Positions 16,874 to 25,780 of a stretch of DNA of 64,000 nucleotides are shown here, in pieces (positions within the stretch are counted from its first letter, which is position 1; every line of letters begins with the position of its first letter). The position numbers and the translations under genes were made by a program. The stretch lies in assembly GCF_003123745.1 (NCBI RefSeq), contig NZ_QETB01000004.1, positions 310,001 through 374,000 of the forward strand. The letters run 5' to 3'. The notes under the pieces are model-generated. The model had not been told where the DNA came from, searched no databases, and saw only the letters and a program-made list of their open reading frames with translations. Source of the DNA: Ancrocorticia populi. Its GTDB lineage: Bacteria > Actinomycetota > Actinomycetes > Actinomycetales > Actinomycetaceae.

Positions 16874-19453
16874 CTATATATTCTGATGTGGAACCGAGGA
16901 TATAAGCCCTAGCATTTGCCCACGTAGAACTGCCTCATTGCGGTTCGATACCTGAAGCTTGCGGTAGATGCTGCGGAGGTGGAATTTTAGCGTATTGATG
17001 GAGATGTACAGAGTGCCCGCGGTTTCCTCAAGTGACTTACCGGCGGAAAGCCCCGCGAGCGAGCGCAGTTCCGCCTTGCTGAGCGCCTCGTATTGGAGGC
17101 ACCGGAGGTTCTGAGGCACCGCGCACACCCATTCGTAGATGGCTTCGGCACCGGCACTGCGGGTGAATTCAGCCAATGCAAGCAACGGAGCGTATGGAAC
17201 CCACGTGAGTGAGTTAAACCCAGCCGTGTCACGCATCCGGCGCTGCACCTCGAGGAATACTTCAGCCGCCGCATCACGCTGCTCCATTTGCCAGAGTGCG
17301 ATGGCCGCCAATAAGTGGCGATCCAACTGCAAGCCAGGGATCAGGCTTTCCCCTTCGTGTATTCCTAGCTCAACCACGGCAGCGCGCGCGTTTCCTTGGA
17401 ACAGGTTTATCCGCGCCACTGAAAGGTGTTTGGCCGGGCTATTCTCGGGTAGCCCGGCCAACTGCCGCTTTGCACCAGCAACGTCGCCTATCACGGTTAA
17501 CAGATCCGCGGTGTAACGCTGGAGCCGGCGGCGAAAGGCACTCGTTTCCGCCTTGCGATCGGGCCAGTAGCGCAAACGGTGAAGGAGTTGCCGGGAGGCA
17601 TGAATGTCCCCATTTAGCCGCCGATCCACTTCCGCCTCGGCGATGAGAAGAAACGGGTAGCTGACTGCTCGATTCAAAGAGTCCATAACCTCGCCGGATA
17701 CAGGCTGAAGCTCACTCTCGGGCCGCCACCCGGAGGTGGATAGGGGGCCGATTAGCGCTTCCATCTGGACATCCACATCCGCGATGTCTAGCGGCCCGCT
17801 TCCGCCGCTGTCCAACCAAGAAGTCTCGAGTTCTCGGCACTCCGTTAGGTGCTCTTGCGCATCCGCGAGCTTCCCAAGGCAGTAATCAACCAGAGCTAAC
17901 CCCCGATGGGCGCGGACCTTCAAGGGCAGGACATCGCTTCGCTCGGCCAGTTGCAGGCTGGCCCTATAATCGTGTTCAGCAGTGGTGTATTCACCAGCCG
18001 CGGCACAACTGAATCCAGTGAGCGAGCGTACGAGGGCGCGCAGCTCCCTCTGCCCAGGCAGCCTGCCATCACCCAGCTGATTCAATCGCCGATCCAGATC
18101 TTGGGCCATTCGGTAGGCGGCATCAACGTTTCCCAGCATGACGTCCGCGGACATAAGTGAACACGCCATATAGAGCATCGAATCGGTATCGCTACCATTG
18201 AGCAATCGCGCCATCATGACCCGGCGCTCTTGCATGCGCTCCCAACGCAGATCCGTGCTGATCGCGGTATCACTCTGATCCACGAAGAGCCGCAATCCGT
18301 CCAGAGCAACAAAGGTATTGGTGGCATCTGGCGATACGGTGTTCAGTGCTGTCCTAGTTGCACCGACGTCCGTCAGCAGGCCGATGAAGTTCCGGCGCGC
18401 AAGTTGCTCCGCTGCCTCGAAATCCTCGAGATCCAGCAGCACCTTGAAGGCTTGGATCGGATTGTCGGGCTCAATGTCGCGGGCGTAGAGGCCGCGTAAG
18501 CTCGCAATCTCAGCATCGGTGAAAGAGCTTCTTGCCTGCCGCCCAATAGCTAGCGCAACGCCACGCTCGCATCCGTAGCGATCTCCATCGTGAGTGGAGA
18601 GTTTCACGATGAGGCCTAGCCTCTCAAGGCTGGAGCATGCCTCCTGAGCCGAAAGCGGGTTGGCTCCGGGGTGGTTCAAAAGATACTCATTCACCGCCGT
18701 CACGCTTATTCCTGGGCAGAGTGCGATAACCGAAAGTACCTCTGCGGTTCCCTGTTCCACGGCGGTACCTACCTGTTGCGCTACCAAGGAAGCAAGCGTC
18801 TTGAGAGGATCGTCCGGGGACCCGCAGGCCGAGGTAACTGCGATGGGCCACCCGGCAACGGCTTCGGCAAACTCGGATATTCGGGCCACGGAACGGTTAT
18901 GAAGACGCGCCAGTTCACCCGCTTCGGGTCCAGTGAAGGCGAGCTCATCAGCCGTTATTGTCCGCGTTGTGTACCGGCTGGTTACCAGTGGGCCAGCCAG
19001 CGAGGCCAGCCTCCGCCCACTAATCACAAGATTTAGGTAGAGCGACGAATCCAGTAAACCCGCTAGCTTGAAGTCCAGCGAAGGGGACGTTGCGTTTTCA
19101 TAGTTATCTATAACGACGACGACTTCCCTTTCCAACTCCGACAAATAATCACTTATGGCCTGCGGTGTTGGCTTCACAGCTGAATCGCTGCTGAGATCGA
19201 GGCAGAGTGATCGGCAAAGGAGCCTCCATAAATCAGATTTGCTCACGGGGTGCTCACCCAGCGTGAGCCAGAATGTGGCGATCCTCTGGTTCTCCCACTG
19301 TCTGGCCCACTCGGACAGAAGAGTACTCTTGCCGAAGCCTGCCGGCGCAGCCAATAGGGTAAGTGGAACCAGCTCTTGAGACAGCAGGCGGGGGCGAGTG
19401 ATTAGACTACTTCGCACCGGTACCGGCCGGAACAGCACCCAACCATCAGACAT
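16874..19453 (-). CDS. STAND/LuxR-family (MalT-like) transcriptional regulator 1
   Basis: Large ATP-dependent signal-transducing activator, 859 residues. N-terminal NTPase: Walker A (APAGFGKST, around 36-44) and a Walker B-like VVVIDNYE. A winged-helix-like region and a long alpha-helical TPR-like sensor domain follow (about 370-780). A C-terminal LuxR HTH ends the protein, with SINTLKFHLRSIYRKLQVS as the recognition region. In MalT-type proteins inducer and ATP drive oligomerisation on direct-repeat boxes. It starts 8 bp after its paralogue's stop, with GAGG overlapping that stop codon, so the two are co-transcribed. The pilus promoter region lies immediately downstream. The inducer is unknown. 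Confidence 0.9.
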   Translation of the reverse strand: MSDGWVLFRPVPVRSSLITRPRLLSQELVPLTLLAAPAGFGKSTLLSEWARQWENQRIATFWLTLGEHPVSKSDLWRLLCRSLCLDLSSDSAVKPTPQAISDYLSELEREVVVVIDNYENATSPSLDFKLAGLLDSSLYLNLVISGRRLASLAGPLVTSRYTTRTITADELAFTGPEAGELARLHNRSVARISEFAEAVAGWPIAVTSACGSPDDPLKTLASLVAQQVGTAVEQGTAEVLSVIALCPGISVTAVNEYLLNHPGANPLSAQEACSSLERLGLIVKLSTHDGDRYGCERGVALAIGRQARSSFTDAEIASLRGLYARDIEPDNPIQAFKVLLDLEDFEAAEQLARRNFIGLLTDVGATRTALNTVSPDATNTFVALDGLRLFVDQSDTAISTDLRWERMQERRVMMARLLNGSDTDSMLYMACSLMSADVMLGNVDAAYRMAQDLDRRLNQLGDGRLPGQRELRALVRSLTGFSCAAAGEYTTAEHDYRASLQLAERSDVLPLKVRAHRGLALVDYCLGKLADAQEHLTECRELETSWLDSGGSGPLDIADVDVQMEALIGPLSTSGWRPESELQPVSGEVMDSLNRAVSYPFLLIAEAEVDRRLNGDIHASRQLLHRLRYWPDRKAETSAFRRRLQRYTADLLTVIGDVAGAKRQLAGLPENSPAKHLSVARINLFQGNARAAVVELGIHEGESLIPGLQLDRHLLAAIALWQMEQRDAAAEVFLEVQRRMRDTAGFNSLTWVPYAPLLALAEFTRSAGAEAIYEWVCAVPQNLRCLQYEALSKAELRSLAGLSAGKSLEETAGTLYISINTLKFHLRSIYRKLQVSNRNEAVLRGQMLGLISSVPHQNI

Positions 19454-19461
19454 TAGTTGCC

Positions 19462-22104
19462 TCAGACTCTGGCTTTGCGTGCGGAGTAGTTGATCAGCCC
19501 CAGTGTATAGGCGCGTTGAATCGCCTCGTTTCGGCGGGAGACTTGGAGCTTCTTGTAGATGCTCCGAAGATGGAACTTCAGCGTATTAATAGATATGAAG
19601 AGAGCATCGGCTGTGGCCTCAAGTGACTCCCCATTCGCTAGTTCTTCGAGAGAACGCAGCTCCGCACGGCTCAGGTGTCCAAATTGTTTGCTGCGAAGAG
19701 TCTCCGGCATGGTGATAACCATCTTGTAAAGGGCATCCACGCCTTGATCCCGCATGTGCTCGGCCAGTTCAAGTAAGGCGGAATAGGGCACCCATATCAG
19801 TGCGCTATATCCAGATACTTGCTCCATTTGCCGGAGGGCATCGCTCGCGGCCATCATGGCTTCAGCTTCCAATCCCTGCTGCCACAACGTGAGTGCCAAG
19901 AGGATAGTTTGCTCCGACTTCTGGCGGGGGATCAAATCATCAGGATCACAGGATTGCAGTTCCTTGAGTGCCTTTTGTCCTTCTCCCTGAAACAGGTACA
20001 TGCGCGCCAGAGCGGTGTTCGTTCCCGCGTCCGAATCGGGCATGGCGTCTATTATCTTGCGAGAGCCCTCAAGGTCACCTGCAACGGCCATCAGCTTTGC
20101 CATGTACCGCCGCAGCATCAAAGCGTACGCGTCCGACGCCTCCTCGAAAGCTGGCCACATCCGAATCCGATGTTTGAGCAGCCGCAGGGCGTGTTCGCCT
20201 CCATTGAGCCGCCGGTCTCCCTCAGCTTCAGTAATGAGCAACATCGGGTATGAGACGGTCCAGACATCAGACCTAACGAGCTCCGGAGATACTGGCTGTG
20301 CTTCCATGCTTTCTCCCCAGCCAGTGAAGGCCGTATAGAGCATGAGGGTCTCGGCAATATACATGTCGGGCATCACGATGGAACGATCCTCGCTGTTATC
20401 TCCCCAAGCTTCCTGCAAGCCGCGCAGTTGATCGTGATAGTAATGAGCGCGCTTGGCGTTGCCTATGCAGTCATGAATAAGAATCAAACCGCGGAGCGCC
20501 CTCATGTGCATAAATGGGTTCCCCGCCCGCTTAGCTAGTTCCAGTGCGTGGAGATTGTTCTCCTCAGCGATCTCAAAATCGCCGCAAGCAGTTGCGGCAT
20601 AGGCGATCAGAGTCCGCAGCAACGCACTCATCGCTAACTGCTCCGATGCGCCACTCTCCGCGAGGTTAGACATCCGACGGTCCAAATCGCGGGCCAGTTG
20701 ACCGGCCTCAGCAACGTTTCCAAGCATCGCTTCGGCCGACATCAGCGAAGCCTCCGCAATGAGCACACCACCAGGATCATCGCTATTAAGGAGTCCCCGC
20801 ATTGAAATACGGCGGCGTGCCATGCGTTCGCGCTTGAGCTCCCACCCGAGCCTTGGGTCCTCTTGATCGATCATGAACCGAAGCCCATCCAACGCCGCAT
20901 AGTTCTCCGTCACCCGGTCCGGCACACCGTCAAAGACCTCCCGCATCTTCTCAGTATCAAGAATTAGCTGCACAAAATGCCGCCGTGCAACCTGCTCCGC
21001 CTCGTGGATTGCGTCAAGCGCGAGCCAAGTCCGGAGGGATGAAATTGCATCGCGATCCTCAACATTTGCCGCATAAGTCCGCAGAAGGAGCTGCCGCTCC
21101 GACTGCGAGAAGTACTCTTCTGCCACCTTGATAAGAAGCTGTTTGAGGCCTAGATGACATGTGTACCTCGCCGCATCGGGAGTAGTGAGTTTAATGAGAA
21201 GGCCCTGATCTTCCAGCGCATCACACACATCGCGTAGGCTCGCGTCCATGGCGCGGATCGCCTGCGGGGACGCCTCACCTCCACCGCATTCGATGATCGC
21301 AAGCGCACGCCGGCTGATCCCTGGACACAGGGCGATCTCCAGAAGGATCTTAAGGCCTGCACCCTCACCCGCCCATGCGAGGTACTCCGCTACGATTGCG
21401 GACATTTTTTCGCTGGCAGGCCCGCTGCTGGCGCATGCTACTTGAATCGGAAGCGGCCAGCCGCCCACAGATTGCCCAAAGTTCTCGATTCCACCACTTG
21501 AGTCACGGCGATAAACTTGAGCGAGCTCCCTCATCTCCTCTGACGTGAAGGAGAGATCAGCCGCCGTCATGATTGATGCAGCGTACTGGCTTGTCACAAG
21601 CGGGCTCATCATTGTGCTCGATCTGCGGCCGCTCACCACTAGCTGTACGAACGGCGAACAGTCGAGCAACTGCATCAACTCAATATCCAGAGACGGCTTT
21701 GTCGCGTACTCAAAATTGTCGATAACAATTATCAATGGTTCCGTCAGCGCGGAGAGGAACCCAGAAATATCCTCCATGGTTTGGAGGGAATCTTCGTCTT
21801 CACGAATGCCGAGGGCCGACGCTAGCAATCCCCAAAACTCATCTTCCGACACATACTCGCCAGAAAGGACAAGCCACACGGATTTCAATGACCGGGCCTG
21901 CCACTTCTCTTCCCACTGGGAGAGGAGCACACTCTTGCCGTAGCCCGCAGGCGCCTGAAGTACTGTCAGCGGCGTGCCGTCCTGATGGTTCAATCGTGGC
22001 CGATCAAGAGTCTCAAATCGCATCACTGGACGCCGGAATTGAGCAAGATTCCGGCGTTCAAGCTGAAAGCTCCGAACACCGCCCACGGCCCCGTCCCTCT
22101 CCAT
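19462..22104 (-). CDS. STAND/LuxR-family (MalT-like) transcriptional regulator 2
   Basis: Paralogue of the next gene, 880 residues, same architecture: Walker A APAGYGKSV (51-59), Walker B-like IIVIDNFE, helical sensor domain, C-terminal LuxR HTH with SINTLKFHLRSIYKKLQVS. The recognition helix is almost identical in the two proteins while the sensor regions differ more, so they probably read one DNA motif and different signals, or form hetero-oligomers. The ATG at 22104 has no ribosome site; an in-frame GTG at 22086 has AGGGA about 7 nt upstream and may be the true start. A phased repeat array lies 140-210 bp upstream. Confidence 0.9.
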   Translation of the reverse strand: MERDGAVGGVRSFQLERRNLAQFRRPVMRFETLDRPRLNHQDGTPLTVLQAPAGYGKSVLLSQWEEKWQARSLKSVWLVLSGEYVSEDEFWGLLASALGIREDEDSLQTMEDISGFLSALTEPLIIVIDNFEYATKPSLDIELMQLLDCSPFVQLVVSGRRSSTMMSPLVTSQYAASIMTAADLSFTSEEMRELAQVYRRDSSGGIENFGQSVGGWPLPIQVACASSGPASEKMSAIVAEYLAWAGEGAGLKILLEIALCPGISRRALAIIECGGGEASPQAIRAMDASLRDVCDALEDQGLLIKLTTPDAARYTCHLGLKQLLIKVAEEYFSQSERQLLLRTYAANVEDRDAISSLRTWLALDAIHEAEQVARRHFVQLILDTEKMREVFDGVPDRVTENYAALDGLRFMIDQEDPRLGWELKRERMARRRISMRGLLNSDDPGGVLIAEASLMSAEAMLGNVAEAGQLARDLDRRMSNLAESGASEQLAMSALLRTLIAYAATACGDFEIAEENNLHALELAKRAGNPFMHMRALRGLILIHDCIGNAKRAHYYHDQLRGLQEAWGDNSEDRSIVMPDMYIAETLMLYTAFTGWGESMEAQPVSPELVRSDVWTVSYPMLLITEAEGDRRLNGGEHALRLLKHRIRMWPAFEEASDAYALMLRRYMAKLMAVAGDLEGSRKIIDAMPDSDAGTNTALARMYLFQGEGQKALKELQSCDPDDLIPRQKSEQTILLALTLWQQGLEAEAMMAASDALRQMEQVSGYSALIWVPYSALLELAEHMRDQGVDALYKMVITMPETLRSKQFGHLSRAELRSLEELANGESLEATADALFISINTLKFHLRSIYKKLQVSRRNEAIQRAYTLGLINYSARKARV

Positions 22105-22170
22105 ACAATCGCCCGGGCCACGGCACGCTCGGTGGGCACCGGCTGTAAGGGCTCACTGAGAGTTGCGTGA

Positions 22171-22176
22171 ATTATA
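22171..22176 (-). promoter_or_regulatory. Candidate -10 (TATAAT) of the regulator operon
   Basis: A perfect TATAAT on the minus strand 67 nt before the upstream ATG. No good -35 is found 16-18 nt upstream (GAAATT or similar), which suggests the promoter needs an activator. The repeat array begins about 65 bp further upstream. Confidence 0.45.
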
Positions 22177-22241
22177 TTGTTCTCAATGAGCCCAATTTCA
22201 GAGTACCTTCAGCTTCAACTATTAATCGGGGCCAACAGGGT

Positions 22242-22316
22242 ATACCACCCCCTAAACCACCCCTAAAAACCACGAATATTCCGTGATTTAGACCCGGTAC
22301 CTCCCGGAAACCACCC
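22242..22316 (-). promoter_or_regulatory. Helically phased GGGTGGTT repeat array upstream of the regulator operon
   Basis: Reading the minus strand, units begin at 22316 (GGGTGGTTTC), 22305 (GGGAGGTACC), 22295 (GGGTCTAAAT), 22274 (CGTGGTTTTT), 22262 (GGGTGGTTTA) and 22250 (GGGTGGTATA). A degenerate position at 22284 completes steps of 10-12 bp. All units have the same orientation. The motif matches GGGTAGTT at the pilus promoter. Proposed cooperative binding array for the STAND regulators, implying autoregulation. Confidence 0.6.
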
Positions 22317-22322
22317 GAAAAT

Positions 22323-24215
22323 CTAGTGTTCGATCTCGTAACGCTTCAGGCTCTTCTTTGCCTTCTTCGTCCCCTCGTTCTGGAGTGCAAGCAAGGTGGC
22401 GTAGATTCCGTCGGTTTGGGCCAGCTCAGCAGGCGTTCCTACCTCATCGATACGCCCGTCCTTGAGCGTGATGATTCTGTCTACGGTGGCAATCGTGGAG
22501 AGCCTATGGGCGATGATGAGGCTGGTGCGATCTTCCATCAGCGATTCGAGGCCGGCTTGAACCTGACGTTCGGAGCGCGTGTCCAGCGCCGATGTGGCCT
22601 CATCCAGCACCAAGATCTGGGCATCCTTCAAGATGGCGCGGGCCACCGAGATCCGCTGCTTCTGACCACCCGACAGCTTGAGGCCGCGTTCACCGATCAA
22701 GGTGTCATAACCAGAGTGGAAGCCCTCGATAAACTTCCGTGCGTTGGCGCGCTTCGCCGCGGCCACGATTTCTTCCTCAGTTGCCTGCGGGCGGGCGTAG
22801 GAAATGTTCTCGCGGATCGTTCCCGAGAACAACGCGGCGTCCTGAAACACCACCCCGATTTCCTCGCGCAGGTCTCCCACATGCATGTTCGAGACATCCC
22901 GCCCGAACACGCGAATCTCACCCGATCGCGGCGCGTAGAGCCCCATGAGCAACGATGTGAGCGTGGTCTTCCCGCCGCCGGATTCACCCACGAAAGCGAC
23001 GCGCTCACCCCGACTAATCGTGAAGCTCACGTCAGAAAGAACGTCGGGATCATCGTCATACCCGAACGTGACGTGCTCAAACGAAACCGCGACATCCCCG
23101 GCAGCCTCCTCACGGATCTCCACGGAACTTGGCGAGGTGGGGTGCGAAGGTTGGGATTCGTCGTCGTCGGAAATTAAATCCACCAACTCGTCCGGCACAC
23201 CCTCGGAACTCATCGAGTCCGCGAGCGCCGGACGGCGGGAGGGAACGAGCGCCATCACATCGAAGTAATCCTTCGAACCAGCGATTGCGTGCTGGGCCGT
23301 ATCCACGATGTAGCTCATCGACTGGATCGGCTGGCGCGCCAGCGCAATCAGCTGAATAAGCAGGACCATATCGCCCACGCTGAAGTTGCCGCGAGCCGTG
23401 TTCACGAAGATGATCGCGTAGATCGCGAAGAAGATGAGGGACATGAACGCGCGTCGGATGAAATCCATCCAATGCCAATGCCTGGACTGATCACGCGTGA
23501 CATCAACCGTCTTCACGTATCGATGGGAGAAAATCTTCAGCTCGCGCAGCTCCTGGACGAAGGATTTCACCACGCGGATCTGTCCGACCACCTCTGTGAA
23601 ACGGCCGCCTGCCAGATCGATCTCCTCGTTCTTTTCACCTTCGAGGCGCTGCCAACGCTTGGACGTCAGCGCTGTGAGCCAGAGGTACACCGGGAACACG
23701 ATCGCCAGGAGAAGGGCGAGCCACGGGGAATAGATCGCCGAGACGATCAGGACCGCTACAACCGTCATGAGGGTGGTAAAGAAGCTGTTTGCGAAGGACT
23801 TTGCGAAGTTAATGACCTCCGCGATCGAGCGGTTCAGGCGGGAGGTGATCGTGCCCGTGAGCTCGGAATCAAAGTAGCCCTGCGGGAGGGTCAGCAACTT
23901 CTCGTAGTAACGCACCGAGAGAATGGCCCGCATCTTTTGGCTCATCACATCGCCGAAGTACCCGCCGATCGAGGAAGTGACCGTGGACAAGACATCAATC
24001 GCGAGGAATGCTGCCGCTAGCCAGAGGGCCGTTGTGACAGCCTGACCAACCGGGGTGTTACCGTTCGCAGCCGCTACCGCGGTGTCCGTGGCCTGGCCGA
24101 TAATGAACGGCACCACGATGTTGGCAGCCGTCACGAATATCGACGTCACTAGGATAATCACGTAGTACGGCGTCAGCTTCTTGGTGAAGGCCATAATCCG
24201 GCCCAGCTGCTTCAT
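22323..24215 (-). CDS. ABC exporter half-transporter (fused permease and ATPase)
   Basis: Type IV ABC exporter, 630 residues: six N-terminal membrane helices (about 15-310), then an ATPase domain with Walker A GESGGGKTT, signature LSGGQKQR, Walker B ILVLDEATSALD and switch His in IIAHRLST. It should work as a homodimer pumping a lipid, drug or peptide outwards. No partner subunit is adjacent. The linker between the domains is unusually long and acidic. GGAGAGGGG precedes the ATG. Substrate cannot be told from sequence. Confidence 0.92.
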   Translation of the reverse strand: MKQLGRIMAFTKKLTPYYVIILVTSIFVTAANIVVPFIIGQATDTAVAAANGNTPVGQAVTTALWLAAAFLAIDVLSTVTSSIGGYFGDVMSQKMRAILSVRYYEKLLTLPQGYFDSELTGTITSRLNRSIAEVINFAKSFANSFFTTLMTVVAVLIVSAIYSPWLALLLAIVFPVYLWLTALTSKRWQRLEGEKNEEIDLAGGRFTEVVGQIRVVKSFVQELRELKIFSHRYVKTVDVTRDQSRHWHWMDFIRRAFMSLIFFAIYAIIFVNTARGNFSVGDMVLLIQLIALARQPIQSMSYIVDTAQHAIAGSKDYFDVMALVPSRRPALADSMSSEGVPDELVDLISDDDESQPSHPTSPSSVEIREEAAGDVAVSFEHVTFGYDDDPDVLSDVSFTISRGERVAFVGESGGGKTTLTSLLMGLYAPRSGEIRVFGRDVSNMHVGDLREEIGVVFQDAALFSGTIRENISYARPQATEEEIVAAAKRANARKFIEGFHSGYDTLIGERGLKLSGGQKQRISVARAILKDAQILVLDEATSALDTRSERQVQAGLESLMEDRTSLIIAHRLSTIATVDRIITLKDGRIDEVGTPAELAQTDGIYATLLALQNEGTKKAKKSLKRYEIEH

Positions 24216-24360
24216 GCGTCCCCTCTCCCCATTACGGCGTGCCGCTTGTGGCGGTTGCAGCCAGTTGTACCGGCCACGTACGCCAATAGCTCCCGGCCAG
24301 CCTACTCGGAATCACTTGGGCATGCCGCGGGGCAGGTCACCTTTAGGGTGTGGGAAGGGG

Positions 24361-24382
24361 CTTCGCCGGCGGAAGGGCGAAG
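24361..24382 (-). terminator. Hairpin after the gntP pseudogene
   Basis: CTTCGCC-N8-GGCGAAG, perfect 7-bp arms, followed on the minus strand by CCCCTTCCC. It starts 19 nt beyond the permease stop codon. Plausible factor-independent or partial terminator. Confidence 0.5.
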
Positions 24383-24400
24383 TATGAGCCGATCGCCCGC

Positions 24401-25745
24401 CTACAAAACGACCAAGCCAATAATCCAAATGGTCACGAAGGCAGCCACTCCCTCGATGCCGGAAGCCACCGTGAGCGTGCGGTAAGCAACGCCCACGGGT
24501 AGGCGCGACAGCCGCGAAACCACCCAGAAGAAGGAATCGTTGGCGTGGGAAACCACCATCGCGCCAGCGCCGATTGCCAGCACGGTCAGGACCATGCCAA
24601 TATCGGAACCAAGCCCCATCGAATCGAGCAGCGGCGCGAGGATGGCCGAGGTGGTCACAAGGGCCACGGTGGAGGAACCTTGAGCCGTCTTGAGGGCCGC
24701 GGAGATCAGGAACGGCACAAGCAGCCCTAGCCCGAGCGAGCTCAGCGAGTCCGCCAGAATGTCCGTGAGGGCCGAGGCACCGAGGATCCCGCCGAACGCC
24801 GCGCCAGCACCGGTGATGAAGATGATCGGGCCAGCGATCTCAATCGCGCTGGTGATTTCCGAGTTGAACTGCTCCAACTTGCCCTTGCCACGCAGGAGAG
24901 CCACGGCCACCGCGAGGCCGATAAACAGGGCCACGAGCGGCGTGCCGAAGAAGGCGATCAGATCGGTGGCGGTTCCCTCGCCGAACGGATGACTCGGCAG
25001 GTTCGCGATCGAGGAAACACAAATCAAAAGAAGCGGGACCACGATCGGCAGGAACGAGGCACCGGCGGAAGGGAGCTTGCCGTAGCTGGCCCGGAGTTCT
25101 TCGTATGTTTTATTGTCCAGATCGTCGTCAGTGGTGGGCCGCAGGAGCTCCAAGTCCGAGTGCGTGAAGCGCTGGGCGTACAGCAGGCCAGCGAACGCCG
25201 CCACCAGCGATACCGGCAGGCCCACTGCGATGAGGAAACCGAGATTATGCGAGATCCCGATATTCTCGGCCGCTGCGAGCGGGCCGGGTGTGGGTGGCGT
25301 ACAGGCCGGTCATCAGCGCGATCGCGGTGCCGATCGGGGAAACGCCCGTGCGCTTCGTGATCGCCTTACGCAGCGAATTGAGAATCACGTACCCCGAATC
25401 GCAGAACACTGGGATAGACACGAGCCAGCCTACAAGCGACATCGTCAGATTCGGGAACTTCGGCCCCAGAACACGCACCAGGAAATCGGCCATAGAGATC
25501 GCTGCTCCCGAGCGCTCCAAGATGCCACCCAGCATCGTCCCCACAAGGATCACGAGGCCGATATTGCCGATCGTCCCGCCGAATCCTTCGCCTATCGCCG
25601 TTGTCACCTCTGCCATCGGCACGCCGTATGCGAACGCTGCGATGAACGCTGCACCGATCAGAGCGAGGAACGGATTGATCTTCCATTTCGCCGTGACCAG
25701 CACGATGCCGATCACGAGTAGCAGCAACACAATAATCTCGTACAT
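24401..25745 (-). pseudogene. gntP: Gluconate:H+ symporter (GntP family), broken by a 17-nt deletion
   Basis: Membrane carrier for gluconate, glycerate or a related sugar acid. The N-terminal part starts with ATG MYEIIVLLLLV and AAGGAG 6 nt upstream, and runs to the conserved motif GLYATHT. There the frame shifts and stops 13 codons later. The other frame resumes at once with GPLAAAENIGIS and continues to the normal C-terminus at 24401. Family members read HTLVPPTPGPLAAA at this place, so the residues LVPPTP are missing. 17 nt lost would account exactly for the frame: 1345 + 17 = 1362 nt, 453 codons plus stop, the usual GntP length. The loss lies at about 25285-25290. It follows the glycerate kinase gene by 35 bp. 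Confidence 0.88.
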
Positions 25746-25780
25746 GAGCTCTCCTTTGAGGTGTTGGGTGGATTGGTGTT

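Noticed and set aside
23289-24020. 243-codon open frame antisense to the ABC exporter
   Set aside because: His/Arg/Glu-rich composition typical of an antisense shadow; the exporter has all ABC motifs.
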